DNA of 64,000 nucleotides from Isoetes taiwanensis (lineage: Eukaryota; Streptophyta; Lycopodiopsida; Isoetales; Isoetaceae), in contig JAJEKV010000045.1 in assembly GCA_021234155.1 (NCBI GenBank), positions 4,746,544 through 4,810,543 of the forward strand, in the 5' to 3' direction. Both the position numbers and the translations under genes were made by a program. Shown in pieces: positions 35,412-47,030 of this stretch. Position 1 is the stretch's first letter. Each line of letters opens with the position of its first letter. Under the pieces are notes generated by a model. It was given only the letters and a program-made list of their open reading frames with translations. It searched no databases and was not told the DNA's origin.

Positions 35412-36494
35412 CTAAAGTCTGAGCTTCTGTCCTTTTTGAGTAATTTCTTCTTCTTCAAGTTCAGTCCTTTGTTCCATACTTGGTTCAACTTCTGGCTCAA
35501 CAAATTCTGGAACTATTTCTGATTCAATATCAGACTCGCTTATATCTGCTTGCTCAAACCTTTCAATTTTTCCTTCTTCACTTAATTTTTGTTTTAGTTC
35601 TGCAAGCACACCCTCTTCTTTGTATTCAGATAAATCTTCTGAATTTATCTTAGGAATCTTTCTATAGAACTCCTTCTCATTAAAAACAACATCTCTGCTA
35701 ACTATTCTAAAAGCTTTTGAGTTTGAATCATATCCTACAAGATATGCTATATATGCCCTATCATCCAACTTTTTTCTTAATTCTTCCTTTACAAACACAA
35801 ACAACCATAAGCCTTTAAATTGTCATAATTTGGAGACTTACCCGACCAAAGCATCTCAGGAATAGCACCTTTTATACTTGAGGAGGGTAGCAGATTTTGA
35901 ACATAGACTGCTGCTTTGACTGCTTCATCCCACAAGAAATTTGGAAGTCCTGAGTACTTTAACATAGATCTATTAAGCAAGGTCCTATTCTTCCTTTCAG
36001 CTTCTCCATTCTGTTGTGGTGAATATCTGCATGTTAGTTGCCTCTTGATTCCCTTACTTGCACAAAATGACTTAAATTCATCAGACACGTATTCACCTCC
36101 TCTATCTAATCTTATACGTTTTATTTTTTTTTCTCCCTGTTTTCAGCTCAGCTTCAGCAGTGAACAGTTTCAAGGCATCACTTGCTTGATCTTTTGTTTT
36201 TAAATAGTAGCATTTGGTTCTTCTGCTGAAATCATCAATAAAGCTCATGAAATATTTATGTCCACTTAAGCTTGTAACATTTATAGGGCCACATAAATAT
36301 ATGTGAATTAAATCCATAATACCTCTTGCCCTTTTGTTTGACCTTTTAAAGGGTAATCTCGATTGCTTCCCTAGTTGACAGCCTCCACATAGAAATTTTC
36401 TTTCCTTTATGTTTGCACAGATCAAACCCTTTTTTCCAAGTGCTTCAATAATAGCTGAATTTACATGGCATAGTCTGTTATGCCAAAGTTTCAC
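35412..36494 (-). pseudogene. Copia integrase and linker, broken
   Basis: 36494-36102 gives LWHNRLCHVN and CGGCQLGKQSRLPF (the GAG-pre-integrase HHCC zinc site), then DLIHIYLCGP and FIDDFSRRTKCYYL (two catalytic Asp regions). 36088-35789 gives CRYSPQQNGEAERKNRTL (the catalytic Glu region) and LPNFLWDEAVKAAVYVQN. 35804-35412 gives the linker with LDDRAYIAYLVGYDSNSKAF. A shift near 36100 splits the core. Confidence 0.88.
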
Positions 36495-36864
36495 ATCTGG
36501 GTATTCAATGAGATTAATTTCATGAAGATGCTCAACATTAAATCCAAACAGATTTCCAACTCATTTGCCAATAAACTTTAATTCACCATTAAGAAATACT
36601 TTACATTGGATTTGTTCAAACAACACTTTGTATCCCAAATCAACTAGTACGACATAGAGATATAAGATTTCTTACAAGACTAGGTACACACAAAACATCT
36701 CTCAGCGGCAGGTTTTGCCATTTAAATCAAATAACTCTAAAACTCGAGTCTTCAATTTTCTTCATGCCTCCATCCCCAAAATTGAACATGTCTTCTTTCT
36801 TCTCCCAATCTTTTAGCAGCATATGCAAATCACACATTACACTTTTTTTTTTCTGCTCCTGAAT

Positions 36865-37750
36865 CTATAACAACAAACTTATTATCTTTTTTGAGGGTAA
36901 AGAAACATTGCAAGTTAAATGTTTTCTTACCTCCAAAGTGTCATCTTCAAGCTCACCTTCACTCTTGTCTTGTTTCTCTATTACATTAATGTTTGCACCA
37001 CCTTTGAAACCTCCCCTTGCCTCTGCCACCTCACCACCTCTGTTTCCAAATGACTCTTCCTCTACCTCTTTCTTTTTTTTAGACTTGGGCAATCTGAGGC
37101 AAAATGATCTTTTGCCCTCACAATTGAAACATCTAAATTCTTTCCCCACCACTATTTGGACATTCACTCTTCAAATGACCATATTGGTTACATGTATAGA
37201 GGCCCTAGCTTTTCTTTTTGACAATTTTATAAAACCACCTTTTTTAGCCTTGCACGTATATAAATACCTCAGTAGATTGTTCTGATTCCTCTTGATTGAC
37301 TTTAGATTGCTCGATGCATGCGTATCATCCCGATAGCATGCTCCTTAGATGTGGCTACATTTCGACGGCGAGTTGCCACCGACTATTATGAGATCTGAGA
37401 CCTTGCCAAGGCTAATATCGATCTTGTTCATTGAACATTCCCGGCTCCCTCAAGATCTGCAATAATAGAATCAAACCTTTCCAAGAAATCATTAAATTAT
37501 CTTTTTCAAACAACTTCATCTTCCTTAACTCTTTTCCAACATATCTATTTGTGAAGAGCTCTTTTTGTTCATAGTGCTTGATCGGATAATCCCACATTTC
37601 TTTAGGCTTCATACCTCGAAGCTTCAATTTTAAGGCGCCTACCTTACACATGATTATGGCCCGAGCTTCCATAAATCTTGGCTTCATCACCTCCGGTGCC
37701 CGACTTCCCCTGCACGGATACACCAGCGTTGTTGAAAGATTGTGCACTTG
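36865..37750 (-). pseudogene. Copia gag remnant with damaged zinc knuckle
   Basis: 37747-37412 gives GALKLKLRGMKPKEMWDYPI and KELRKMKLFEKDNL, similar to the gag helical region. 37167-36865 gives FRCFNCEGKRSFCLRLPKSK, where the CxxCxxxxHxxxxC knuckle has lost its His and shifted Cys. Frames are broken between 37410 and 37170. No intact protease motif was seen (36860-36500). Confidence 0.7.
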
Positions 37751-37967
37751 TACTAGCGCCAGACTTGAACCACCGAGCTAGATGCACTTCGCACTCACAA
37801 CATGTCTTTGGGCTACCATCAATTAAGTACCATAAATTCTCAAATCCAGCACCCCTCGAATACTTTCCTTCCCGGTTTGAAACCCTCCATCCCCCTTAAA
37901 CACTTCAATAGCATTCAATAAATTAGCACCAAACCCAGGGTTGTCATGATCACTAGTCGAACTTGAA

Positions 37968-37979
37968 GCTCGGATACCA
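37968..37979 (-). promoter_or_regulatory. tRNA primer-binding site of the copia element
   Basis: On the minus strand it reads tggtatccgagc, one base different from tggtatcagagc, which is complementary to the 3' end of initiator tRNA-Met. It lies one base inside the 5' LTR, as expected for plant copia elements. Confidence 0.85.
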
Positions 37980-37980
37980 A

Positions 37981-38705
37981 TGTTGAATTTCAAATATATT
38001 GCTAACTTCCTTCTACAAGTTATGCACTAGGTTTATTGTATTCAATCTCTCACTTAGCATACAAGCAATACAACTTGTCCTCAATTTATAACTTTGGTAA
38101 TTTCAAGGAGAAAGATCACCTCTAATTACCTTATATATTTAACAACTTCAACTCAAACTTTTAGCAAGAGTTCAATACTTCACAATTTCAACATCAAATA
38201 TTTAACCGATTATTGAACCATTAGACGTAATTTTTATCGGTGCTTCGTAGCTATGGTATTGACTCATCATCAGTAGCTATGTTGACCCGATCCAAAATCT
38301 AGTTTTTGCCTAGTGCATCCCGGCTTGTTCGACACATTATATATGTTCTTAAGCTTCCATTCATATATATACATCCGATCCGTAGCTTTGGGATCGAGAT
38401 AAACTTGCCTTCGGATCCTTCACGAGCCTTTATCCCATCGGCCAACTCAACATAAGAAGCTCACCACCATTAAACTTGTAAATTATTCAAAATAGTTTTC
38501 TTCAAGTGGTTAAACAACCTTAACCATTTCACCATTGCAACAAGCTTCAACCCTAATGATCTAACTCCAATTTCTTCATGTTTTTCCACAAGGGAGCCAA
38601 GATATGGTCACTAATCCCCTTGTACTTTTAAGGGTCTTGTAACTTGTACGCGCAAAGAACACTTATCTATACAAAAAAAACAATATCACATGACAACTAA
38701 ATTCA
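37981..38705 (-). repeat. 5' LTR of the copia element
   Basis: Starts TGTTGAATTTC on + like the other LTR and ends CTAAATTCA. It is the 5' LTR with respect to minus-strand transcription, next to the primer-binding site. Confidence 0.88.
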
Positions 38706-39235
38706 ATCGGATCTTTAGATAGATCCGGTATATTTCATCAAAAACTTGACAAGCTAATTATTTCATAAATGCATATATGTGACTCGCACTTTTCCCTTTG
38801 CTCAGAGGGACATTAAAGCATGAATGGACCGAGTTTATAGAGAAACTTTGAAATGTTGCATTTTAAATGCAGCCCAAGGTATATTATAAAACCCATAGAA
38901 TCAATACCGCAAGGGCAAGATTATAAAGTTATCCACGTGACTCTCCCATAATTGTATGCTCGTTGCATTGCATCATGGTAGATAGGTCATTTTGTTATGC
39001 ATTTTCGCTTAATGGTGTTTGTGGGGTCAGATCACTTTGTGCCGCGAATCTAGCTCATAGAACTTTGGGCCAATGTCACAACTACATCGGATTATCGAGA
39101 TGCACACATGCAATTGATCATTATGTTAAATGAGGTAGAATTTGATTGCTACTATGTTATAGAGTTTGGCTCCACAAGAGAATAATTTATACATGTGCAT
39201 GCATTATGTGTTTCATACTATATAATTTTTGGTCC
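38706..39235. other. Intergenic, nothing recognised
   Basis: No domain or repeat family identified. Confidence 0.35.
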
Positions 39236-39572
39236 GGAAATAATGTAAGCATGCAACATGCAAGCCCGAGGTTTAGTGAATTCTTGCAAGGCATTGGGAT
39301 GGGCCTAATTGGTTCTCATATTTCGCTATTCATTTCAGATTTGTGATTTTTGTGGGAATAACTCTAGGTCATAGTTTCTCATATTTAGCTATACATTTCA
39401 GATATATTATTGTTTGTGGAAAGAACTCCCTCTCGTAGTATCTTTCCATAACTTTGCCCTGAGATAATGTAAGCATGTCCCTGATACTTTGAGATTTAAC
39501 TAAAACTCTTGCAAGGCATTGGAGATGGGCCTAATTGGTTTCTCATATTTAGCTATTCATTTCAGATATATG
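39236..39572 (+). repeat. Local duplication, about 220 bp apart
   Basis: aataatgtaagcatg...cttgcaaggcattggg, gatgggcctaattggtt and ctcatattt(c/a)gctattc occur at 39239-39340 and again at 39462-39567. A third, partial piece (tctcatatttagctatacat) lies at 39377-39396. Confidence 0.75.
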
Positions 39573-39974
39573 ATTGCTTATGGAAGGAATTCTAGATCAT
39601 TGTATCTTTCCTTCCCTTGCCGACGATCCAACAGAATATTTTCTTTATCTTCAAAGCCTACCATTTCCCATTTTATTGCGACATCATCAACCTTACTTTT
39701 GTTGTGCGCACCACAAACTCTGAGTGAAAGATGCCCAGTAAATAGCCAACAGATTCATATTTAATGATACTGCTTTTAAGTGTTTTGTACATGTGTTCCC
39801 TTCTCCATACAACATATTCAGCAAATTCGAGCTTTAAAGATATTGCTCTTGCGTGCCACATTCCCTATTTCACTTGTGCTTCCATTTTAAATTGCTTTTA
39901 AGTTTATAGAATTGTGACATGCTCCTATTGGGCACTGCTATTTACTCCAGGGACGGCCTTGCCGTCTACAACCA

Positions 39975-40241
39975 TTAGTGAGTTGGATTTATAAGTCTTG
40001 ATGTTCTAGTTCCATTGTACAGTTTGCAACACGAATGATGGTGTAACACAACTATGGGTATTTTGGAACATGAGTCACGGCACCAGCCCCGGTTGTTTGA
40101 AAACTTATCATAATCATGAGGATAGTTCGCTTGAAGATACTTCTTAACTTCATCATAATCCTGCAAGGCATATAGAGCAGGAGCTTTTGAAAATACAACA
40201 CTTCCCAGTAGGATTACGATCAAGCTAAGAACTATCTTCAC
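39975..40241 (-). pseudogene. Possible small secreted peptide, start codon lost
   Basis: The minus frame reads (V)KIVLSLIVILLGSVVFSKA, a signal-peptide-like hydrophobic segment. It is followed by YDEVKKYLQANYPHDYDKF and a tail with four Cys. The codon at the expected Met is GTG, and upstream in-frame TGA codons exclude an ATG further out unless there is an upstream exon. I recognise no family. It may be a broken gene or chance. Confidence 0.3.
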
Positions 40242-40933
40242 TTTGATCTTGCCACTCCAACTGGTTCATCAGGCAGCTATATGGAGACTCTTCTGGTAGA
40301 CTTTATTTTCCTCAAAATGTTTTATTCCTTTGAACATTTTACTTTTGTTGTCTAGCTTTAAACAAAGTAGATGCAGATTTTAAGGATTCTTTGTGAAATA
40401 CTTCGTCTCCAAAACGGATTTTTTTTTTAAGTATTTTCTATTATAAGCAGGTTAAACAAATTTTATCATATTGTCGATTCAAATATGCTTCAACGAGTTT
40501 TGATTTCACCCCTTAACCTCTACAATGCAAATATTGAACTCATACTACTACCTCTCACTTGGCAAGCTCATTTCTTAGTGTGCATGGCAAAAAGGAATAT
40601 AATTGGATTTATAAAAACACTTCAAGGACAGATACAAATTCATTAGCATGTTGTGGACTTTGTCCTATTCTCTATGCATTTTTACTTTTCCACAATAAGC
40701 ATCATTCCAAACACTACTACAGCATTATTGCAATAGTCACTACATGTGAATTGCCCTAGCAAATGTACCACTATTTTAACAACTTAATGGAACCCTTGCT
40801 AGCCATATATATACCATAAGTTGTTGTGTGAAAATCTTTTGTGCTCAATTGACTATGATGAACCACTATATATTTCTACTAAAAGACTCATGAGCCAATG
40901 TATGTGTGTCGATGCTAGAGAAACACCCTAGCA

Positions 40934-41055
40934 TCCAATATGTAGCATAATTGAGGATTTTCTTTGTGTTTTTGCACGCTTTTCACTAAGGTTTTTCTTA
41001 TGATTTAAATGTATTCAAATGATGTACTAATGCGCATATCTAGAGTGCACCATTT
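40934..41055 (+). repeat. Dispersed module, copy 1 of 3
   Basis: Starts atatgtagcataatt, has a T-rich middle with ttatgattt, and ends catatctagagtgcac. Copies 2 and 3 are at 49404-49520 and 63634-63745. Confidence 0.7.
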
Positions 41056-41252
41056 CCGGCCATTGATTTTAGCCTTTTTTTTTCAATGGTCAACAACCAA
41101 TGGCTCATAACAAAAAAGCCTTTTTGTGTGTGTGGTGCATAATGGGCACATGAAGGGCCATTGATTTTTAGCCTTTTTTTCAATGTTCAACAACCAATGA
41201 CTCACAACAAAAAGCCTCTTTTTTATGTGTGGTGCATAATGGGCACATGAAG
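41056..41252 (+). repeat. Tandem duplication of about 98 bp
   Basis: Two units (about 41058-41156 and 41157-41252) share ggccattgatttt, caacaaccaatg(g/a)ctca, aacaaaaa(a)gcct and gtggtgcataatgggcacat. They lie directly after dispersed module copy 1. Confidence 0.85.
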
Positions 41253-41911
41253 GGGCTTGAAGGGCGATGTAGTGCAGAGTTTCACGCAACACATTTCTTA
41301 TCATAACTTTTAATCCGTAGCTCGCTTTTGAGATGATTTTTTATTGTTGGAAAGCTCTCTACGAGACCTTTTTGATAGTGTTTATGTTTGTTGCTATGGC
41401 TAAAACAACAATTTTTGGGTTTGGTTTAGTAGGCTTTCACATCCTACCAGCCGATTAATTCAGGATTGGCGCTATTGGATATTGTTTTATGACTCATTCC
41501 GAATGAAGCTTGCAAAAAATTACCATGCATTTTTAGATTTTGGGAGTATTAAGCACCAAGGCTTCTAGATCCTTGTGCTAACAAGCGTAAACTTTCCCAC
41601 TTTGGTTTCTCACCACAAGAATCCATGGAGGCCAAAGGTCGCTATTAAATTCCAGCTTGAAAATGTTTGTGTATGGGTGTTGCAAACTTTTATGACTTTT
41701 AATAATGGGATCAATCGCTTCTATCTTTTTATGGTAACTTTTACTTATGTTCTATTTGATTTATCGTGGATCAAATTCAAAAGCTAAAAGTGATGAAAGC
41801 CTCCCAAATGAATTCTAGTTTTTTGGTTTGAATTCTAAAATTTTTGTCACACCCTGAGGGGTGACATTCTTAAGACCCCTAAGGCCAAAAAAAATTTTTG
41901 CAACACAAACT

Positions 41912-42500
41912 ATTAACATCCAACATATAAAAATTAAATTCCCCAACACATAACAACCAACACATAATAACCATTGACATTAACAACCAACACATAACTA
42001 CCATTGACATTAATTAGCACAACCATTGGGTCCAACACATTTAAATTAAAATCCCCTTAACCCCCTTTGGTTTGGGTGCATATTCACCAGGGGGTGACGA
42101 GGGCATGCCGAGCCCCTCATAATTGTATTTTGCACGTACGAAATCAACACCATATAGTATTCCGCTTGAAATCTTATAGTTTTTTGCGAATCCCGTTATA
42201 TAGTGTAGCAAATTTTGTACTTGCATACCCATAAACGAGGAACTTTACGTATGATGTAGATTAAGGAATAAGGGGTGAATATGCCTATCCAACAACTCTC
42301 GTTGCCCCGAGTCACCCCCGTGTGAATATGCACCCAAACCAAAGGGGGTTTAAGGGGGATTTTAATTTAAATGTGTTGGACCCAATGGTTGTGTTAATTA
42401 ATGTCAATGATAGTTATGTGTTGGTTGTTAATGTCAATGGTTGTTATGTGTTGGTTGTTATGTGTTGGGGGATTTAATTTTTATATGTTGGATGTTAATG
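41912..42500. mobile_element. 589-bp element with inverted terminal repeats of about 175 bp
   Basis: The left arm 41912-42087 starts attaacatccaacatataaa and ends ggtttgggtgcatattcac. It is the reverse complement of 42323-42500, with a few indels. The centre of about 235 bp has no gene. Long TIRs with no coding suggest a non-autonomous Mutator-like or MITE-type element. The target-site duplication is not clear. A related arm occurs at 61428-61545. Confidence 0.85.
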
Positions 42501-44166
42501 GTCAAAAATTATATATGCTCTTTGTGCTACATATTCATGCCTTCTCATTATAATTCTGATTGAACATTGAATCCACCTTTCTTGCCTATAAAATACAAGA
42601 GAAAAATTTTGACCTATGGAATATAAGAGAAAAGTAGGGGCGTAGGCATGTTGTTTGGGTCATTATATTACATCTCCATGCATGTGCATATCCACCATTA
42701 CTATACGTATAAAGATTGGTCGATATGCACGGATGTGACCGACCAAAAGCATATTGCCAACATGTGATTTTATATTTGTGCCACATGGAAATATCTTAGA
42801 CATTTAGAACATTGGTCCCGATTACTGTGATAAACAAGGTACTTATGGCAAGCAAAGAGTTGTCCTTCATGTTAGCAAGAAAATGGGAATGGTTTATGAT
42901 GTATTGCAAAAACCTAAAGAAAAACAAAGATAGTTGTTTGTGATATATGCTAAGACTACTCCTAGCTAAGAATATTAATATAACACATCTCAGTACAATT
43001 TTCCTATATTGCAAAGTCTAATGCATCAAATATAAACAAATCTATGTACAATGAGAGCCTTCGCCCTTATATAAGGCAAAGTGTAGTTTCGCTCTCAAAA
43101 AATAGAAAGCTAATATTTCGGGTGAGGACACCGTAGGTCGATAAGGTAAATTTTTCCTTCATTTTAAAATCTTAAAAAGGACATGTCGCATGTTTGATGC
43201 GATCTTCCCCTTTCTTGCTCTCGGCAGCAATCCATCGCCATGGATCCCTAGTCTTGGTTTCTTGAGGAAGGCCAAATAAAGATCGAGAATAACTTCAAAA
43301 CTCACCGACACCGCTCGCTATGGCACATACCTTGGCGATGTTCTCGGACCCATTCATATTCCCCTACCAAACAAGCATAAGGCTTTGCATCTCAAGCCAA
43401 ATATTTTGATCTATATCCATTTCTCTGATCTTTTTAACTGCAGATGAACCGCCTTAAGGAGCTTTTGGCGATGGAAGCTGGCCACAAAAGTTATAATGCT
43501 AAGATCCCTTTAACTCCATCAAATAACGGAGGAACAACAGATAACAGAGAAGGAAGAGATTAGAACACCTTTTAGCCCTTCAAACTACCTTTATTTTTGC
43601 CCCTTTTCCGCCTCGCAAACCGAGCATCTGAAGCCCAGATATAAATCCCTTTCCAAATTCAATCTTTGGCATCCATTGCGAAGAGTTGAGCTATAGATTT
43701 ATGCAGATTTCTTGCAAGAAAGAAGATTAAACCGATTATGCAGGCTGCATTTCTGCTATCTGTTATGCTTGTGGGATATATGCCAGCATCAACCATTGGC
43801 CAATTGGGTCAGAAAAAGAGGACAGTGGGAAAGATTTTGAGAAAAGGACAAATCATTGGTTAAGGAACAAATCATTGGCATGGTACGAGTCATATCAGAA
43901 ACAGGGGAGAAGGGAATAGACAGGGATAAAAATTCCTTTTTTACCTGTGGTGACTGGTTGATTCTCGATGGCGGGAGGAGATCGAACGACTAGATCACAA
44001 TCCATATCCCCAATTCAAATGCAAACTCACCTTGGCGCAATTCTGGGATTCTTGAGGAGATCAATGCCTAACAGGGAAACCAATTGAACAAAATCAAACG
44101 GAGAGGCCACGCGAGTTCGGTGAGGTACTCCTATTCTTAAACATGCTTTTGTTCCTAATCTAACAA
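42501..44166. other. Gene-poor stretch
   Basis: A short + frame after an acceptor-like ctgcag at 43440 (MNRLKELLAMEAGHKSYN) resembles an exon but ends soon and matches nothing I know. No repeats stood out. Confidence 0.3.
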
Positions 44167-44548
44167 TTGCTTATGATGTTCTACACAATGCAATGCAGGA
44201 GACTTAACAATGTTGGAAGCATGGATCGAGCTATGGGAGTAGCAGCGGACAAGGGGGATGAGGAATCCCAATTATCTACAGCAGAACTAGAGAGTATTCT
44301 CATTCAACTTAAACAGGAAGTTGTGCATGCAAAAGCAATCAACAAAGTGTGAAAAGGGTCGAGGTTTGAGATTCAATAGCCTCAAACCATACTTTTACCA
44401 ATCTCTATCATAAATGGCAATGAAGCGAGAAGCACATGTCTTGCTTCTCATAGACTTCACCAACTTCCAAACAGCTGTCCTGGACACTCTTCTCACAATT
44501 TTCGGGAACAGGACCATTGCTGATCTCACACTGCAGGACCTTCGATGA
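44167..44548 (+). other. Possible exon remnants, unknown product
   Basis: + frame 44167-44352 carries an acidic stretch (ADKGDEESQLSTAELESILI) and ends at 44352. A separate 43-codon frame, 44418-44548 (MAMKREAHVLLLIDFTNF...), has protein-like composition. Neither could be tied to a family. Confidence 0.25.
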
Positions 44549-45179
44549 ATCTTGAGTCTTGAATCTTGAATCTTGAGACCTTCTCATAAAGCAAGTTTTT
44601 TACAACTTACACTAAGTATAACAGCCTTTGGAACTATATAAACAATATATTAATGTTTGTGTTTTAATCTGTTCACATTCCGACATTCGGGCTTGTAAGT
44701 CCATGCCTTAGCATAGAAAAGTTACTTCAACAACAAGTTAACGTAGACATGTAGATTCTACAATCCGCAAATTTCCCAAAGAACATTTCATGCCAATAGT
44801 TAGTCAGCCTATATGCATAAGATGTACCTTTAATCTTATGTTTGGACCGCTCCAATGGAAATCTCACCCCACCATCACTTCTGATGGACAAGAACTTTCT
44901 TTCCTTGAATAAGCTCAGCACTTTGATGGCAATTAGGAATCAATTCAAAGTAGTTACCAGCTATAACTTCATTACCACAATAAAATTCATTTCCATAGTC
45001 ATCCTTGGTGTCTTCTTTCGAGGGCATGTTTCACTTCTCAGGTACGATGAGATAATAAGGACTCTTTTCATAATTGTCTCTGGGATGTGAATGATGCAAA
45101 ATAATCTCCAACCTCAAGACCGCCTCATCCACATTGTCCACGCCATTTGCCCACAAGTCCTCTCTGCACCCATCTTCTT

Positions 45180-46600
45180 CAACATTGTCCCCGCTTTGTA
45201 GGCTCTAGTTGTCTCAACTCCCACCCGCCACAATGATCAGCATTCTCACAAGCAAAGCCAATCAAAATTGATGCATGCCTTACAAAACATGAAAGAGATC
45301 TACACATTAACTTTGTTGGATCATTTGGATCTATGGATGATAATGCAATGAAGAGATTGCACCCTTTCACTTGAGCACATCAAATCTTTGGGAACGGTCA
45401 ATGTTAGACACCTTCCAAAATACCCATTCCAAGATCGAAATTTTCTTCAAGAACCTCACATGCATTTTTCGCATTTTTTTTATCACTTTCCCATCCTTTT
45501 TCTTTTGTTCTCCTCTGAGCCATAGTTTGGCTATGGCTTCTTCTCCTCATGTGTGCCCTTCCCATGTCCCCGAAATAAAGAAATTCCAAAGGCATTCTGA
45601 TCTTATGCTCTTTGATGATACCTAGTTACATGATAGAAAGCTCTTCTCGACTTGAATTGGGTCGCACACCCGCCGCACCAAACCAAGTGGTATTTCATAT
45701 GACCAAAGACCATTTTCTTTCAGCCAATTGAGGTGCATCTTGAATGCTTTTTGTACAAAGTGAGTATCATGTGTTTTGTCATCTGAAATAAAGAAGTGCA
45801 CACATTTCCTCATTTTACCCTGCACCTTGAACATCGTGATGTGGACCAATATGCCGATTTGTTCATTGTACCAATGTTTGAATCTCGCTGAATGGCTTCA
45901 AAGTATAATTCTCGAAATCAACAACCGATAATACCTGTATCATCACAAAGACTCTTCATGGATTCCTTGAATTGTTTGCTCGCCAATGTGCCACAAAGTT
46001 ATGATATATAAACTTCGACATATGATCAAACATGTTATCCAACATATTACTGGAGTCAGCCTTTTCTTGTCAATTAGCTTTTAGTCTTCGTGAGTTCCTT
46101 TGTTCGAGGGGCTCATTAACGTAACCATAGACTTGTCAATCAAGCGCTTGATCAATCTACTCCTTGTATTCTCTTTGGACACAACTCAATTAATTGTTTC
46201 CCACAATTTCCACAACTGATTTGATACATTGTAGCTTATGTCACTCATTGCCTTTGTTGCTCACACATACCATAGCCCTCCAAAATGTGCTAACATTATC
46301 AAATGTCTTGTCCTTGGCTTTGACATATTCCAAAGATGAGCTTCGACAAGCACACACACCACAATTGCACCTAACAATTTTCATGGGAGTCTCTTTGACC
46401 TCATCAAATTAAATGCCTCAGTTTTGTACAGATCTGATTGCTCATGTTTCACGCAACAACATGTGTTTCTTTCCTTTAGCTTTCTAATGCAAGAAGGTTT
46501 TAAAGTATTCAAATTGCCTAAGCCCAATCCAACCTCCTCCCTCGGATAATCCATCCACAAAATTGAATAATTCAACCTCAGAAAATTACAAAGGAAATAA
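45180..46600 (-). pseudogene. Transposase-like gene of an unnamed family, frame-broken
   Basis: Minus strand, in order. About 46520-46400: LKPSCIRKLKERNTCCCVKH and LYKTEAFNLMR. About 46110-45990: NMLDNMFDHMSKFIYHNFVA, then HWQAN. About 45930-45870: VVDFENYTLKPFSEIQ. 45849-45622: ITMFKVQGKMRKCVHFF, then ISDDKTHDTHFVQKAF. About 45560: FRGHGKGTHEE. This set (LKERNTCCC, D-F-x-E-N-Y, SDDxxHDxxFV, HGKGxHDE) looks to me like the RNase H-fold core of an uncharacterised eukaryotic transposase type, with the catalytic acids probably in DFxENY and SDD. The name and mechanism are inference. Many frame changes show it is dead. Confidence 0.55.
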
Positions 46601-46612
46601 AATTAGTCACCT

Positions 46613-46636
46613 CATTACATTACATTACATTACATA
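46613..46636 (+). repeat. ATTAC microsatellite
   Basis: Four to five perfect copies of attac. Confidence 0.9.
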
Positions 46637-46791
46637 CAAATCTTTTACATATTCAAGACCCTAAACTCCCACACATACATGTACATTCTGACATGAATTT
46701 TATTTCATTTACTATGAAGTTACATAATTTTTTGACAATTAATATATCTCCACACTAATTTCTTCTTAGTTATCGGCCACATCTACAATAC

Positions 46792-47030
46792 ATCCGTAAT
46801 ATACATGTAAACAAATATACATCCGTAATATACATGTAGATAAATATACATGTACGTGTTGCCATGAAATAATTTGACATTTCCATGTAGAACAACTAGG
46901 GCAGACTGCATCTACATTACATTCAAAAAGTAAAGAAATCTGTTACAAACTTTACATCAGTGTTACAAAATAAAAGACATCTTTAATCTGCCAAAAAGTA
47001 AAGAAATCTACAAACTTTACATCAGTGTTA
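46792..47030 (+). repeat. Small tandem duplications before the satellite
   Basis: catccgtaatatacatgta occurs twice (46791-46840). A unit with aaaaagtaaagaaatct and acaaactttacatcagtgtt occurs twice, 68 bp apart (46925 and 46993), ending where the satellite begins. Confidence 0.75.

Larger units (their letters stand above)
33209..38705 (-). mobile_element. Ty1/copia LTR retrotransposon, 5.5 kb, inactive
   Basis: Two LTRs (735 and 725 bp) flank minus-strand gag, integrase, RT and RNase H remnants in copia order (integrase before RT). The primer-binding site and polypurine tract are both recognisable. The LTRs differ by scattered substitutions and indels, so insertion is not recent. The 5-mer GATCT lies directly left of the element (33204-33208) and again a few bases right of it (about 38710-38714). 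The right copy is not flush with the LTR end, so the target-site duplication is unproven. Confidence 0.92.

Noticed and set aside
33204-38714. GATCT as proven target-site duplication of the copia element
   Set aside because: The right copy is not adjacent to the LTR end, so it is left as a possibility only.
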